A DNA stretch of 64,000 nt from Nocardioides marmorisolisilvae (GTDB taxonomy: Bacteria; Actinomycetota; Actinomycetes; Propionibacteriales; Nocardioidaceae), in assembly GCF_003725775.1 (NCBI RefSeq), contig NZ_RJSG01000002.1:2277385-2341384 (forward strand), written 5' to 3'. The notes under the pieces are model-generated. The model did no database searches and was not told where the DNA came from. It saw nothing but the letters and a program-made list of their open reading frames with translations. Of the stretch, positions 41,317 through 49,702 are shown piece by piece (the first letter of the stretch is position 1; the number at the start of each line of letters is the position of its first letter). The position numbers were made by a program, and so were the translations under genes.

Positions 41317-42618
41317 TCAACGGGTCGGGACGTGCAGGGCTTCGGCGAGCTCGGCACGGGTCGGGCCGGGAGTGCTCGGCCGCCAACCCTCGGCGAGAAG
41401 CTCACGGACACGCGGCTCGGCGGCGTCGAGGATGTCGGGGCCGGCGACCATGCCGAAGTACATGCCGACGTACGGGCGCAGGCTGTCGTCGACCTCGGCA
41501 GCGGCGCAGATGACGTCCGACGGCAGGCGCTCGGCCAGGTCGAGGTCCCGACCGTCGAAGCGCTCCAGAAGGGTCCGGTCCCAGCGAACGTGGTCGAGGT
41601 ACCAGGGACGCAGGTGCTGCTCGGCCCAGGAATCGAGCGCCAGTGAGGCGTCGTCCAGGTCCTGGGCGTGATCGTCCAGCGATCCCAGGAGGTGGCGGAC
41701 GTGCGGGATCAGCAGCGCGAGGTTGCGTCCGGCCGCCGGGTTGGTGGTCAGGACGGCGTCGCCGACGAAGAACAACCCGGTAGCAGGGGGCAGACCCAGG
41801 GCCGGTCCTTGCAGGCGGTAGGTGTTCGTCAGGTGGCCGCCGACCAGGACGTCGGTGAGCGGCTCGAACGAGTCCGGCGTGGTCCAGGGGGCCAGGTTCG
41901 GAACCAGCTGGGCCGCCGTCGCGAAACCACCTTCGGTGCGCAACCCGCCGAACGTCTCGTCATGCGAGGGATACGCGATGACCACCGAGTGGGTGTCCCC
42001 GTCGCCGCCGATCACCACGCTGACGTAACCGGGGCCGGTCTGGAAGGACGGGAAGCCCCGGTACGGTGCCGTCCCCGGCAACGCCCGGTAGACCCGGGTC
42101 ACGTAGGAGAAGCCGCAGGAGCCGCCCTCGGCTGGACCACGCAGCTCGTCGCCGAGGCGGCTGTTGCGGCCGGTGGCGACGACGACGAGGTCGGCCGGCA
42201 GCGGGTCGCCGTCGACGACGACCCCGGAGGTTCGCCCGTCCGACACCTCGAGCCGGTCGACGTGCCCGGTCCGCCAGCGCAGGTCGGGTTCCTGTGCGGC
42301 GCAGCGGCGCAGCACCCGCTCGAGCACAGGCCGCCGGCACGCGAGTGCCTCGATCCCCGGCATGCCGGGGAGCTGCTCCAGACGAGCACCGGCATCGAGG
42401 AGGGCGTCCAGAACGTCCGGCATCTCGGCCCTCAGCGCCTCGACCACCTGCGGACGCCACCCGTGCGCGTGCTCGAACTGCATCACCCCGGCGCGCTGCC
42501 AGTCGGAGCCCGTAGGTCCTGGATCCCGGTCGACGAGCGTGACCGCGTGCCCCCGTCGCGCCAGCGCGATCGCGGCGTAGATGCCGACCGGTCCTCCGCC
42601 GGCCACCACTGCCTTCAT
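41317..42618 (-). CDS. FAD-dependent oxidoreductase / monooxygenase-like protein
   Basis: 433 aa. Rossmann motif VVAGGGPVGIYAAIALARRG at the N-terminus, VVVATGRNSRLGDELRG in the middle and the FAD ribityl-binding segment FFVGDAVLTTNPAAGRNLAL, the layout of the PHBH-type flavoprotein monooxygenases. Substrate unknown. ATG 42618 has GAGGAG 6 nt upstream. Lies 116 nt downstream of the LuxR-type regulator gene on the same strand. Confidence 0.85.
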   Translation of the reverse strand: MKAVVAGGGPVGIYAAIALARRGHAVTLVDRDPGPTGSDWQRAGVMQFEHAHGWRPQVVEALRAEMPDVLDALLDAGARLEQLPGMPGIEALACRRPVLERVLRRCAAQEPDLRWRTGHVDRLEVSDGRTSGVVVDGDPLPADLVVVATGRNSRLGDELRGPAEGGSCGFSYVTRVYRALPGTAPYRGFPSFQTGPGYVSVVIGGDGDTHSVVIAYPSHDETFGGLRTEGGFATAAQLVPNLAPWTTPDSFEPLTDVLVGGHLTNTYRLQGPALGLPPATGLFFVGDAVLTTNPAAGRNLALLIPHVRHLLGSLDDHAQDLDDASLALDSWAEQHLRPWYLDHVRWDRTLLERFDGRDLDLAERLPSDVICAAAEVDDSLRPYVGMYFGMVAGPDILDAAEPRVRELLAEGWRPSTPGPTRAELAEALHVPTR

Positions 42619-42734
42619 CGTCGTCTCCTCGTTCGTCGTCGTTGACGCGAACGTAGGAGGCGCACCGGGCGCACCACGTCGGCAGAACTGTGCAGATCGA
42701 TGTGTAGATCGCGGGACCGGGCCTCAGCCCAGGC

Positions 42735-44354
42735 TCACACCAGATTCTCGTCGTAGGCGAAGGCGGTGGCTGCGGATCGGGAGGACACCCCGATCTTCAC
42801 GAAGATGTTGGCGACGTGCCGGGCCACGGTCTTCTCAGAGAGCACCAGCTCCGCCGCGACCTCGCGATTGCTGGCTCCGGTGGCCACCAGGCGCAGCACC
42901 TCGACCTCGCGCGGCGTCAGTCCTGCCGGCACGCCGGCCTGCGGCGAGCCAGGAAGTCCTGCCAGGTCGCGCTCGGCGCCGAGGTCGGTGAAGACGACTC
43001 GGGCGGCCGCCCGCTCCAGCTCGGCCGTCTCCAGGTCCCCGACGTCCTGGCACGCGCGAGCCAGGAGCAAGCGGCACCGGGCTGCGTCGTACGGCGCATC
43101 GAGCCGCGCCCAGTCGGCCAAGGCGGCTCGGAGCGCGCCCAAGGCTTCGCCGCTCCGGCCTTCAGCGATCGCGAGCGCGCCCGCAGAGGTTGCCGCCATC
43201 GCCCGGGCGTAGATCGAGCCGAGCCGTGACGCCGCATCCTCGAGCTCGTTCACAGCGACCTCGGCCGCCGTCAGGTCGCCGACCGCGAGCGCCACCTCCA
43301 CCAGAGCGGGCAGCAGACGGACACGCAGGAACGGAACTCCGGTCTCCCCGAGCGCTCGCTGGAGCGAGAGCAGAGCCGACTCCCCCTTTCCCTGGGCCAG
43401 TCGCAGGAGCGCCAGTCCCGGTTGCGGGTCATGTCCAGCGGCCAGGGCCTCCCGGTAACCGCGCTCCGCCTCACGGTCGTCACCGCGGACCCGGTGCAGC
43501 TCAGCACGCTGGTAGAGCGCCATGCCCAGGGCGACGTCGCGCTCCCGGCGGCGGTCGTCGCCGAGGACCCGCTCGGCCTCGGTGATCGCCTCGTCCCAGC
43601 GACCGCGCACCTGGAGAACCTCTGACCGGTGCACCAGGCACTGCCCACGGTAGGGCATCAGGTCCGGCTGCGTGTCGCACCACCGGCTCAGAGCCTCGGT
43701 CCACTCCGAGCCGCGCTCGAGGTCAAGGCTCCCCCGACACACCGAGATGACGGCGCAGTAGACCTGACCGACCGCCTGCGGGCTGGCCGAGGAGGAGGTC
43801 GCGAGCACCATCACCCCGTCCAGCTCGCTCATCCCGTCCGCGGGCCGCCCCAGAGCGAGCAGTGCCTGTCCGTGTCCGCTTGCGGCCAGCAGTCGCAGAT
43901 CGAGGTCGTCGTACTGCTGCGCAACCTCGAGGGCGCGGCCGAGACTTTCGGCGCTCTCGTCGAACCGGCCCGCGAAGAGAGCCATCATCCCGAGGTTGAG
44001 CGCCGCGTACCCGCCCCACCGCGTCGACTCAAGACCGTCGCCCGTGACTTGCCGCATGATCCCGAACCAGCCACCGGCGCGTGCCGGCTCGCCGGCCATC
44101 ATCAGCGACAGGCCCAGCCAGAACGCCGTCCGTGAGGCACCGTCGAGGTCACCGTCCGCGAGGTAGGCCTGGTGGGCTTGTGCCCGGATCGTCTCCGCCT
44201 CGTCGTCGCGCCCGGTCAGGTACGCCGCAAGGCCCCAGGACTCCAGGTCGGCGGCGGTGTGGTCGGAGCACGCCTGGTACGCCTCACGAGCCTCGGCCCA
44301 GGCACGCCGGCCGATCGCCTCGCGGGCACGCAACGCGCCGGGGTCGCCGCTCAC
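42735..44354 (-). CDS. TPR-containing LuxR family transcriptional regulator
   Basis: 539 aa. Residues about 1-460 are Ala-rich helical repeats of TPR type (AREAYQACSDHTAADLESWGLAAYL, FDESAESLGRALEVAQQYDD). The C-terminal ~60 residues are a LuxR/GerE HTH (LTPREVEVLRLVATGASNRE, VAAELVLSEKTVARHVANIF). No AAA/STAND ATPase module is present, so it is a reduced relative of the MalT/LAL type. GTG start. It probably controls the flavoprotein operon downstream; this is positional inference. Confidence 0.9.
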   Translation of the reverse strand: MSGDPGALRAREAIGRRAWAEAREAYQACSDHTAADLESWGLAAYLTGRDDEAETIRAQAHQAYLADGDLDGASRTAFWLGLSLMMAGEPARAGGWFGIMRQVTGDGLESTRWGGYAALNLGMMALFAGRFDESAESLGRALEVAQQYDDLDLRLLAASGHGQALLALGRPADGMSELDGVMVLATSSSASPQAVGQVYCAVISVCRGSLDLERGSEWTEALSRWCDTQPDLMPYRGQCLVHRSEVLQVRGRWDEAITEAERVLGDDRRRERDVALGMALYQRAELHRVRGDDREAERGYREALAAGHDPQPGLALLRLAQGKGESALLSLQRALGETGVPFLRVRLLPALVEVALAVGDLTAAEVAVNELEDAASRLGSIYARAMAATSAGALAIAEGRSGEALGALRAALADWARLDAPYDAARCRLLLARACQDVGDLETAELERAAARVVFTDLGAERDLAGLPGSPQAGVPAGLTPREVEVLRLVATGASNREVAAELVLSEKTVARHVANIFVKIGVSSRSAATAFAYDENLV

Positions 44355-44393
44355 AGAAGCATCCTGACCGATCGCTCGTGATCGGGCCAGCGT

Positions 44394-44741
44394 TCAGTAG
44401 CGCTCCGCCGCCTCGAAGCCCGAGGCACCCTCGGCGACGGAGACGATCGCGCACTCCTCGATGAGGATCGGCGAGGAGCCGATGATCTGCGAGCCGGGCG
44501 AGGTGTCCGCGGTGGCGGTGAACTGCTCCTGGAACGCGGCGCGGTCCTCGGCGGTCGCGAACACGTAGCAACCCTCGAACCACTGACCGGAGACCATCCG
44601 CCAGGTCTTGAAGCGCAGGCCGTCCATCGCCGAGAAGCGGGCGTGCGAGGTGCCCGCGACGTAGTCGGCGAGCGCGTCCTCGACGCCGGCGGGGGCGTCG
44701 ACGAGCGACCAGCGGACGGTGAGGCCGGCCAGGTTGCTCAT
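44394..44741 (-). CDS. YdhR/ABM-like small protein
   Basis: 115 aa, ATG 44741 overlapping the pepA-like stop. The composition and pattern (LTVRWSLVDAPAGVEDALADYV, MDGLRFKTWRMVSGQWFEGCYVFATAEDRAAFQEQF) fit dimeric alpha/beta-barrel mono-oxygenase-like proteins of the YdhR group. Enzymatic activity is not established. Co-transcribed with the aminopeptidase. Confidence 0.75.
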   Translation of the reverse strand: MSNLAGLTVRWSLVDAPAGVEDALADYVAGTSHARFSAMDGLRFKTWRMVSGQWFEGCYVFATAEDRAAFQEQFTATADTSPGSQIIGSSPILIEECAIVSVAEGASGFEAAERY

Positions 44742-46213
44742 GCGCCGATGCCCGCGAGCGGCTCGGGACTCCCGAGCCAGTGCAGCAGCAGGCGAGCGCC
44801 GAAGCCGGTCGGCCCTTGGGACCACTCGAGCTCGTCCTTGGCGGAGTCGCCGGCCGAGGCGATGTCCAGGTGCACCCACGGCAGGTCCCCGGCGAAGTGC
44901 TGGAGGAACAACGCGGCGGTGATCGCCGGCGCCCGGCCCGGGGCGTTGTCGGAGTCGGCGACCTTGGAGGCCAGGAACGACTCGTACTCCTCGGCCAGCG
45001 GCATCCGCCACAGCGGCTCGCCCGCCTCGGCCCCGGCCGCGATCAGGGTGGCGGCCGCGGCCTCGTCGTTGCTGAAGATCCCGCCGAGGCCCAGGCCGAG
45101 TGCGACCTTGATGCCGCCGGTCAGGGTGGCGACGTCGACCAGCAGGTCCGGCTTCAGCTTGTCCACGGCGTACTGCATCGGGTCGGCGAGCACGAGGCGA
45201 CCCTCGGCGTCGGTGTTGGTGACCTCGGTGGTCCGTCCACCCCAGTGGGTGATCACGTCGCCAGGACGCAGCGCGGCCCCGCCGATCGCGTTCTCCGCCA
45301 GCGGCATCAGGCCGGTCACCCGCACCGGGCAGTCCAGTGCCGCGAGCGCGGACATCGTCGCCGCGACCACCGCGGCGCCGGTCATGTCGCGCTTCATCGT
45401 GGTCATCGCCTCGCCCGGCTTGATCGAGAGGCCGCCGGTGTCGAACGTGATGCCCTTGCCGACCAGCACCACGTGCGGGGTGCGGCGGGTGACCTTGGCC
45501 GGGGTGTAGTCCAGCTGCACCAGGTACGGAGGCGTCGCCGAGGCCCGGCCGACCGCGAGGATCCCGCCGAAGCCTTCCTTGGTCAGCGCAGCGACGTCCC
45601 AGACCTTGGTCTTGAGCCGGGACGGTGCGGCGAGCTCGAGGACCTGGTCCTTGAGCCAGCCCGGCGACTTGATGTTCGAGGGGGTGGTGGCCAGCCGGCG
45701 GGCCTCGCTGCTCGCCCGTGCGATCACCTCGGCGCGCTCGAGGACCGGGGCGAGCTCGGGTGCAGCGCAGGCGAGCACGAACCGCGGCGCCGGCGTACCG
45801 GGGTCGGCCTTGAGCGAGTACCGGAACGAGCCGAGGACCACCCCGGCGACGAAAGCGGTCAATCCGGCGTCGTCGGCGACGGCCTGGACGGCCGAGGTGA
45901 CGACGTCCTGGCCCGCGGCGGCGCGGACCACGCCCGCCCCCGCGGCGCGGAGGCCGTCGGCACCGGCGTCACCGACACCGACCCCGAAGATCGTGAGCGC
46001 CCCGCGCGAGACGGGCAGGACCAGCCGGACCACGTCCCCGGCAGTGGCCGTGGCGCCCGCCTCAGCGAACAGCTCCAGGAGGTCGACGTCGCCGAGCTCT
46101 GCGGCCAGGGCGGCCGATCCAGGCCCCAGCACGAGCGAGCCCTCGTCGTCGAGCAACGCGAGGGCAACGACTCCAGCAGCGGCAGTGGGCGCCTCCGAGC
46201 TCAGCACGAACAC
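44738..46213 (-). CDS. pepA: Leucyl aminopeptidase (M17)
   Basis: About 491 aa. M17 motifs: VGKGITFDTGGLSIKP with metal ligands and catalytic Lys, and the signature NTDAEGRLVLADP with the catalytic Arg. It removes N-terminal residues from peptides using two metal ions. The start is uncertain: GTG 46213 is used because a strong terminator lies just upstream (46229-46265), ruling out the frame that is open to 46378; GTG 46207 is equally possible. Downstream gene overlaps by 4 nt. Confidence 0.92.
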   Translation of the reverse strand: MFVLSSEAPTAAAGVVALALLDDEGSLVLGPGSAALAAELGDVDLLELFAEAGATATAGDVVRLVLPVSRGALTIFGVGVGDAGADGLRAAGAGVVRAAAGQDVVTSAVQAVADDAGLTAFVAGVVLGSFRYSLKADPGTPAPRFVLACAAPELAPVLERAEVIARASSEARRLATTPSNIKSPGWLKDQVLELAAPSRLKTKVWDVAALTKEGFGGILAVGRASATPPYLVQLDYTPAKVTRRTPHVVLVGKGITFDTGGLSIKPGEAMTTMKRDMTGAAVVAATMSALAALDCPVRVTGLMPLAENAIGGAALRPGDVITHWGGRTTEVTNTDAEGRLVLADPMQYAVDKLKPDLLVDVATLTGGIKVALGLGLGGIFSNDEAAAATLIAAGAEAGEPLWRMPLAEEYESFLASKVADSDNAPGRAPAITAALFLQHFAGDLPWVHLDIASAGDSAKDELEWSQGPTGFGARLLLHWLGSPEPLAGIGA

Positions 46214-46228
46214 AAAGGGGACAATACC

Positions 46229-46265
46229 GAAGGCCCCGACCGCCCGTGCGGGCGTCGGGGCCTTC
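46229..46265 (-). terminator. Terminator downstream of the DUF3117 gene
   Basis: GAAGGCCCCGAC / GTCGGGGCCTTC arms (12 bp) with an inner GCCCG / CGGGC pairing, 36 nt after the DUF3117 stop; on the minus strand it is followed by a T-rich GGTATTGTCCCC segment. Confidence 0.85.
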
Positions 46266-46301
46266 GTCAGCCGTGCTGAATCTGGGGAGGGTGGTCCGGC
46301 G

Positions 46302-46469
46302 TCAGCCGACCACGGCCTTGAGAGCGTCTCCGAGAGCGCCGGCCTCTTCCGCGTTGAGCTCCACCACCAGTCGGCCACCGCCTTCGAGGGGAACCCTCAT
46401 CACGATGCCGCGACCTTCCTTGGTGACCTCCAGCGGCCCGTCGCCGGTCCGCGGCTTCATCGCCGCCAT
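46302..46469 (-). CDS. DUF3117 family small protein
   Basis: 55 aa. MAAMKPRTGDGPLEVTKEGR and IVMRVPLEGGGRLVVELNAE match the very conserved actinobacterial DUF3117 family. ATG 46469 gives the canonical N-terminus with GAGG 7 nt upstream; the frame open to 46526 and ATG 46475 are rejected on family length. Function unknown. Followed by its own terminator. Confidence 0.9.
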   Translation of the reverse strand: MAAMKPRTGDGPLEVTKEGRGIVMRVPLEGGGRLVVELNAEEAGALGDALKAVVG

Positions 46470-46587
46470 GCGCATACCTCTTCCTGTGTGAACCCAGCGC
46501 CCGAGCAGATGTGACGCCAGCCGCACCCATTATTCCCTATGACGCCTTGCCACGAACAATCGATGGGAAAGCCCGTACGGCAGACTC

Positions 46588-47376
46588 GTGCCCGTGCACG
46601 CCCGATCCGCGTTGTTCGACCTCTACGGCGACCACCTGCGCAGCCGTGGCGGACGTGCGCCCGTCGCCGTGCTGATCCGGCTGCTCGAACCGCTGGGCGT
46701 CAGCGCGCCCGCCGTTCGCACCGCGTTGTCGCGGATGGTCGCCCAGGAGTGGCTGACCGCGGATGACGCCGGCGGGTACGCCCTGACCGAGCACGCCCGC
46801 ACCTGGCTCGACGAGGCCGGGGTCCGGATCTACCGCACCGACGAGGCCGACTGGGACGGCCACTGGCACCTGCGGGTGCTCAGCCCGATCACCGACCGGG
46901 CTCGTCGTGAGCGGGTCCGCAGCCGGCTGCGCTTCCTCGGGATGGCACCGGTCAGCGACAGCACCTGGGTCAGCCCGCGCGCCTCGGCCGAGGTCGACCG
47001 ACTCCTCGAGGAGGAGGGCGTGGACACGATCGCGTTCACCAGCCAGGACGCCGAACCCACCGACGCGCTGCTCGGGGCATTCGACCTGACCGCCTTGGGA
47101 AGCGCGTACGACGCCTGGCTGGGCGAGGCGGCGGCGTTGGTCGCCCCCACCGTCGGCCGGGGCACCGGCGACGACGTCAGTGCCTTCGTCGTACGCTCCG
47201 AATTGCTGCACAGCTGGCGCAAGTTCCTGTTCTCCGACCCCGGGCTCCCCCGCGAGCTGCTTCCCGGGGACTGGCCGGGGCACCGCGCCGCGGCGTTCTT
47301 CGACGAGCACGCCACCCGGCTGCTGCCCGCCGCGTCCCGCTTCATCGACCACCACCTGCAAGGAGCCACCCGATGA
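46588..47376 (+). CDS. PaaX family transcriptional regulator
   Basis: 262 aa with an N-terminal winged helix (RSALFDLYGDHLRSRGGRAP, SAPAVRTALSRMVAQEWL) and the PaaX middle and C-terminal domains (WHLRVLSPITDRARRERVRSRLRFLG, LLHSWRKFLFSDPGLP). In known systems PaaX represses phenylacetate catabolism and is relieved by phenylacetyl-CoA. It overlaps the enoyl-CoA hydratase gene (ATGA), which supports an acyl-CoA link. GTG 46588 start; GTG 46594 possible. Confidence 0.9.
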   Translation: MPVHARSALFDLYGDHLRSRGGRAPVAVLIRLLEPLGVSAPAVRTALSRMVAQEWLTADDAGGYALTEHARTWLDEAGVRIYRTDEADWDGHWHLRVLSPITDRARRERVRSRLRFLGMAPVSDSTWVSPRASAEVDRLLEEEGVDTIAFTSQDAEPTDALLGAFDLTALGSAYDAWLGEAAALVAPTVGRGTGDDVSAFVVRSELLHSWRKFLFSDPGLPRELLPGDWPGHRAAAFFDEHATRLLPAASRFIDHHLQGATR

Positions 47377-48167
47377 CCGACCTCCCGGTGACCTACGAGA
47401 TCTCCGACGGCGTCGGCACGATCACCCTGAACCGACCCGAGGGCATGAACGGTCTCAACCTGGCGACCAAGGAGGCCCTGCTCGAGGCGGTCACCGCCGC
47501 AGCCACCGACGACGCGGTGCGGTGCGTGGTGCTCACCGGCACCGGCCGGGCTTTCTGCGTCGGGCAGGACCTCAAGGAGCACGTCGAGCTGCTGAACTCG
47601 GGCAGCACCGAGGCGCTCTTCACCACCGTGGAGAAGCACTACAACCCGATCGTGACGGCGATCGCCGAGATGCCCAAGCCGGTGATCGCCGCGCTCAACG
47701 GGGTGGCGGCCGGCGCCGGCGCGAGCCTCGCCTTCGCCTGCGACCTGCGGATCATGGCGGCCTCGGCCGGGTTCAACCTCGCCTTCCCGGGCGTCGCGCT
47801 GTCCTGCGACACCGGAGCCTCCTGGACGCTGCAGCGCCTGGTCGGACGGGCCAAGGCCATCGAGCTGCTGTACTTCCCGAGCACGATCCCGGCCGAGGAC
47901 GCCCTCGCCCTGGGGCTGGCCACCCGGGTCGTCGCCGACGACGAGCTGGTCGCCGAGGTCACCACGCTGGCGACCAAGCTGGCCGGAGGTCCGACGCTGT
48001 CCTACGCGTCGATCCGGCAGTCGGTGAACTACGCGAGCAGCCACGACTTCGCCTCCTCGCTCGCGTTCGAGGGCGAGAAGATGAACTTCACCGGCGCCAG
48101 CGCCGATCACCGCCGCGCGGTCGACGCGTTCCTGGCCAAGGAGAAGCCGGTCTTCGAAGGGCGATAG
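47373..48167 (+). CDS. Enoyl-CoA hydratase/isomerase family protein (PaaG-like)
   Basis: 264-aa crotonase. Oxyanion-hole segments VVLTGTGRAFCVGQDLKEH and ALNGVAAGAGASLAFACDLR, then FNLAFPGVALSCDTGASW with an Asp in the place used by PaaG-type isomerases. Probably acts on phenylacetate-type or fatty acyl-CoA. Coupled to the PaaX-like gene by a 4-nt overlap. The stop codon TAG lies inside a 63-bp inverted-repeat element (48163-48225). Confidence 0.9.
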   Translation: MTDLPVTYEISDGVGTITLNRPEGMNGLNLATKEALLEAVTAAATDDAVRCVVLTGTGRAFCVGQDLKEHVELLNSGSTEALFTTVEKHYNPIVTAIAEMPKPVIAALNGVAAGAGASLAFACDLRIMAASAGFNLAFPGVALSCDTGASWTLQRLVGRAKAIELLYFPSTIPAEDALALGLATRVVADDELVAEVTTLATKLAGGPTLSYASIRQSVNYASSHDFASSLAFEGEKMNFTGASADHRRAVDAFLAKEKPVFEGR

Positions 48168-48225
48168 TCCCGAGCGACATGGCTGGTTCTGGCCGCTGAG
48201 ATGGTGCCGACTGCTCGGGACTATC
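48163..48225. repeat. 63-bp inverted-repeat element, copy 1
   Basis: Ends are perfect 13-bp complements, GATAGTCCCGAGC and GCTCGGGACTATC, around a 37-nt centre. It lies between convergent genes and carries the TAG stop of the upstream gene. A related 63-bp copy is at 54449-54511, sharing 22 of the first 24 bases and the last 9. Confidence 0.85.
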
Positions 48226-48228
48226 CCG

Positions 48229-48645
48229 TCAGCTGAGCTTCCCGGAGACCAGGAACCAGGTCCACACCAGGGACCCGATCAGCAGCCCGACGTGGCCGAG
48301 GACCGAGAGGCCCGGCCCCTCGCCCCAGGAGTCGGCGGCAGGATCCGCGGCGTGCCGTCCGTGCGCCGGGACCCAGCGGACCAGGAGCAGGAGACCGGCC
48401 ACGGTGGTCACCCACCAGCACAGCAGGCCGGCGTACCCGACGACCTCGCGCAGCGAGTCGACGAGCAGGAACGCGCCCCACAGCGCCAGCGCCGGTACGC
48501 CGAACAGGGTGTGCAGGTTGACGAGCCGGTGCGGCACGTCGAGCCGGCCGGCGGCCTCGTGGCTGGCCGCCATGCGGACCCGCGTCAGCACCACCACGAC
48601 CGCGGCGAGCGCGGTCAGCACCAACGAGATCCGCTCCGGGTTCAC
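48229..48645 (-). CDS. Four-helix membrane protein of unknown function
   Basis: 138 aa from GTG 48645, overlapping the previous stop (GTGA). About four hydrophobic helices (LVLTALAAVVVVLTRV, LFGVPALALWGAFLLV, GLLCWWVTTVAGLLLLV, LGHVGLLIGSLVWTWFLV) with a polar loop before the last. No family recognised. Last gene of the dapE-LOG-DivIVA run. Confidence 0.78.
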   Translation of the reverse strand: MNPERISLVLTALAAVVVVLTRVRMAASHEAAGRLDVPHRLVNLHTLFGVPALALWGAFLLVDSLREVVGYAGLLCWWVTTVAGLLLLVRWVPAHGRHAADPAADSWGEGPGLSVLGHVGLLIGSLVWTWFLVSGKLS

Positions 48646-48968
48646 TCCGCGCTCCCACCCTCGGGCTCGGACACGGGAGCCGGCCAAGGAGCGGGTGCCG
48701 GAGCAGCCTGGGGTGCAGCCGCGGGCTTGCCGTCCAACTGATCAGCCAGCCGGTCGAGCAGCGCGTCGACCTCGCTGGCCCGGTAGCCGCGAACCGCGGT
48801 GCTCAGCCGGAGGTTGCGCAGGTCGTCGCCGCTGATCGGACCTTCGGCCGGCACCAGGGCGTCCGGGCGGTCGTCGTACTCGGTGGCCATCGAGCCGCCG
48901 GTGCCGACCGCGACCACGGCGACGCCACCGACCACCAGCACGATGATGAGCGCGAACAGCCACATCAT
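48642..48968 (-). CDS. DivIVA-domain membrane-anchored protein
   Basis: 108 aa: an N-terminal membrane helix (WLFALIIVLVVGGVAVVAVG), a DivIVA-like segment (GDDLRNLRLSTAVRGYRASEVDALLDRLADQL) and a Pro/Ala-rich tail. DivIVA domains recruit proteins to curved membranes at the pole or septum; this short version is an anchored variant. ATG overlaps the LOG-family stop (ATGA). Confidence 0.85.
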   Translation of the reverse strand: MMWLFALIIVLVVGGVAVVAVGTGGSMATEYDDRPDALVPAEGPISGDDLRNLRLSTAVRGYRASEVDALLDRLADQLDGKPAAAPQAAPAPAPWPAPVSEPEGGSAE

Positions 48969-49702
48969 CGCGAGGCCTCCATGATGGAAACCGCCTCGTC
49001 GACGTCGTCAGTGAGCGTGAGCATGTCCAGGTCGGCCTCCGAGATCTTGCCGTCGGCAAGCACCGTACCGCGAAGCCAGTCCAGCAGGCCCGTCCAGTAG
49101 TCGACCCCGATCAGCACCACCGGGAAGCTGGTGACCTTGCGGGTCTGCGCCAGCGTCATCGCCTCGAACATCTCGTCGAAGGTGCCCAGGCCGCCGGGCA
49201 GCACCACGAAGCCCTGGGAGTACTTCACGAACATGGTCTTGCGGGCGAAGAAGTAGCGGAAGTTGATGCCGATGTTCACGTACTCGTTGACGCCCTGCTC
49301 GAAGGGCAGCTCGATGCCCAGCCCGACGCTGACCCCGTCCGCCTCGGCGGCGCCCTTGTTGACCGCCTCCATCGCTCCGGGGCCGCCGCCGGTGATCACC
49401 GCGAAGCCGGCCTCCACGAGGCCCCGGCCCAGCTCGACACCCTTGGCGTAGAAGGGGTCGTCGACCTTGGTCCGCGCCGAACCGAAGCAGCCGACCGCAG
49501 GGCCGAGCTCGGCCAGCGCGCCGAAGCCCTCGACGAACTCGGCCTGGATCCGCAGCACCCGCCACGGGTCGGTGTGCACCCAGTCCGACGGACCGCGTGA
49601 GTCCAGCAGGCGCTGGTCGGTGGTGGACAGGTCGACCTGGCTGCCGCGCAGCAGGGTCGGGCCCTTGCGCTTGCTCCGGAACTCCTCGGGCGTGCCGACC
49701 AT
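48965..49702 (-). CDS. LOG family / TIGR00730 Rossmann-fold protein (cytokinin riboside 5'-monophosphate phosphoribohydrolase-like)
   Basis: 245 aa. Motifs GGGPGAMEAVNKGA and PGGLGTFDEMFE (PGGxGTxxE) define the LOG family, which hydrolyses N-glycosidic bonds of nucleoside monophosphates. An extra N-terminal ~60 residues precede the core. It overlaps dapE (TGATG) and the DivIVA-like gene; the link to lysine synthesis is positional only. Confidence 0.9.
   Translation of the reverse strand: MVGTPEEFRSKRKGPTLLRGSQVDLSTTDQRLLDSRGPSDWVHTDPWRVLRIQAEFVEGFGALAELGPAVGCFGSARTKVDDPFYAKGVELGRGLVEAGFAVITGGGPGAMEAVNKGAAEADGVSVGLGIELPFEQGVNEYVNIGINFRYFFARKTMFVKYSQGFVVLPGGLGTFDEMFEAMTLAQTRKVTSFPVVLIGVDYWTGLLDWLRGTVLADGKISEADLDMLTLTDDVDEAVSIMEASR

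Noticed and set aside
46214..46378. Upstream extension of leucyl aminopeptidase
   Set aside because: It would cross the strong terminator at 46229-46265 and the DUF3117 gene.
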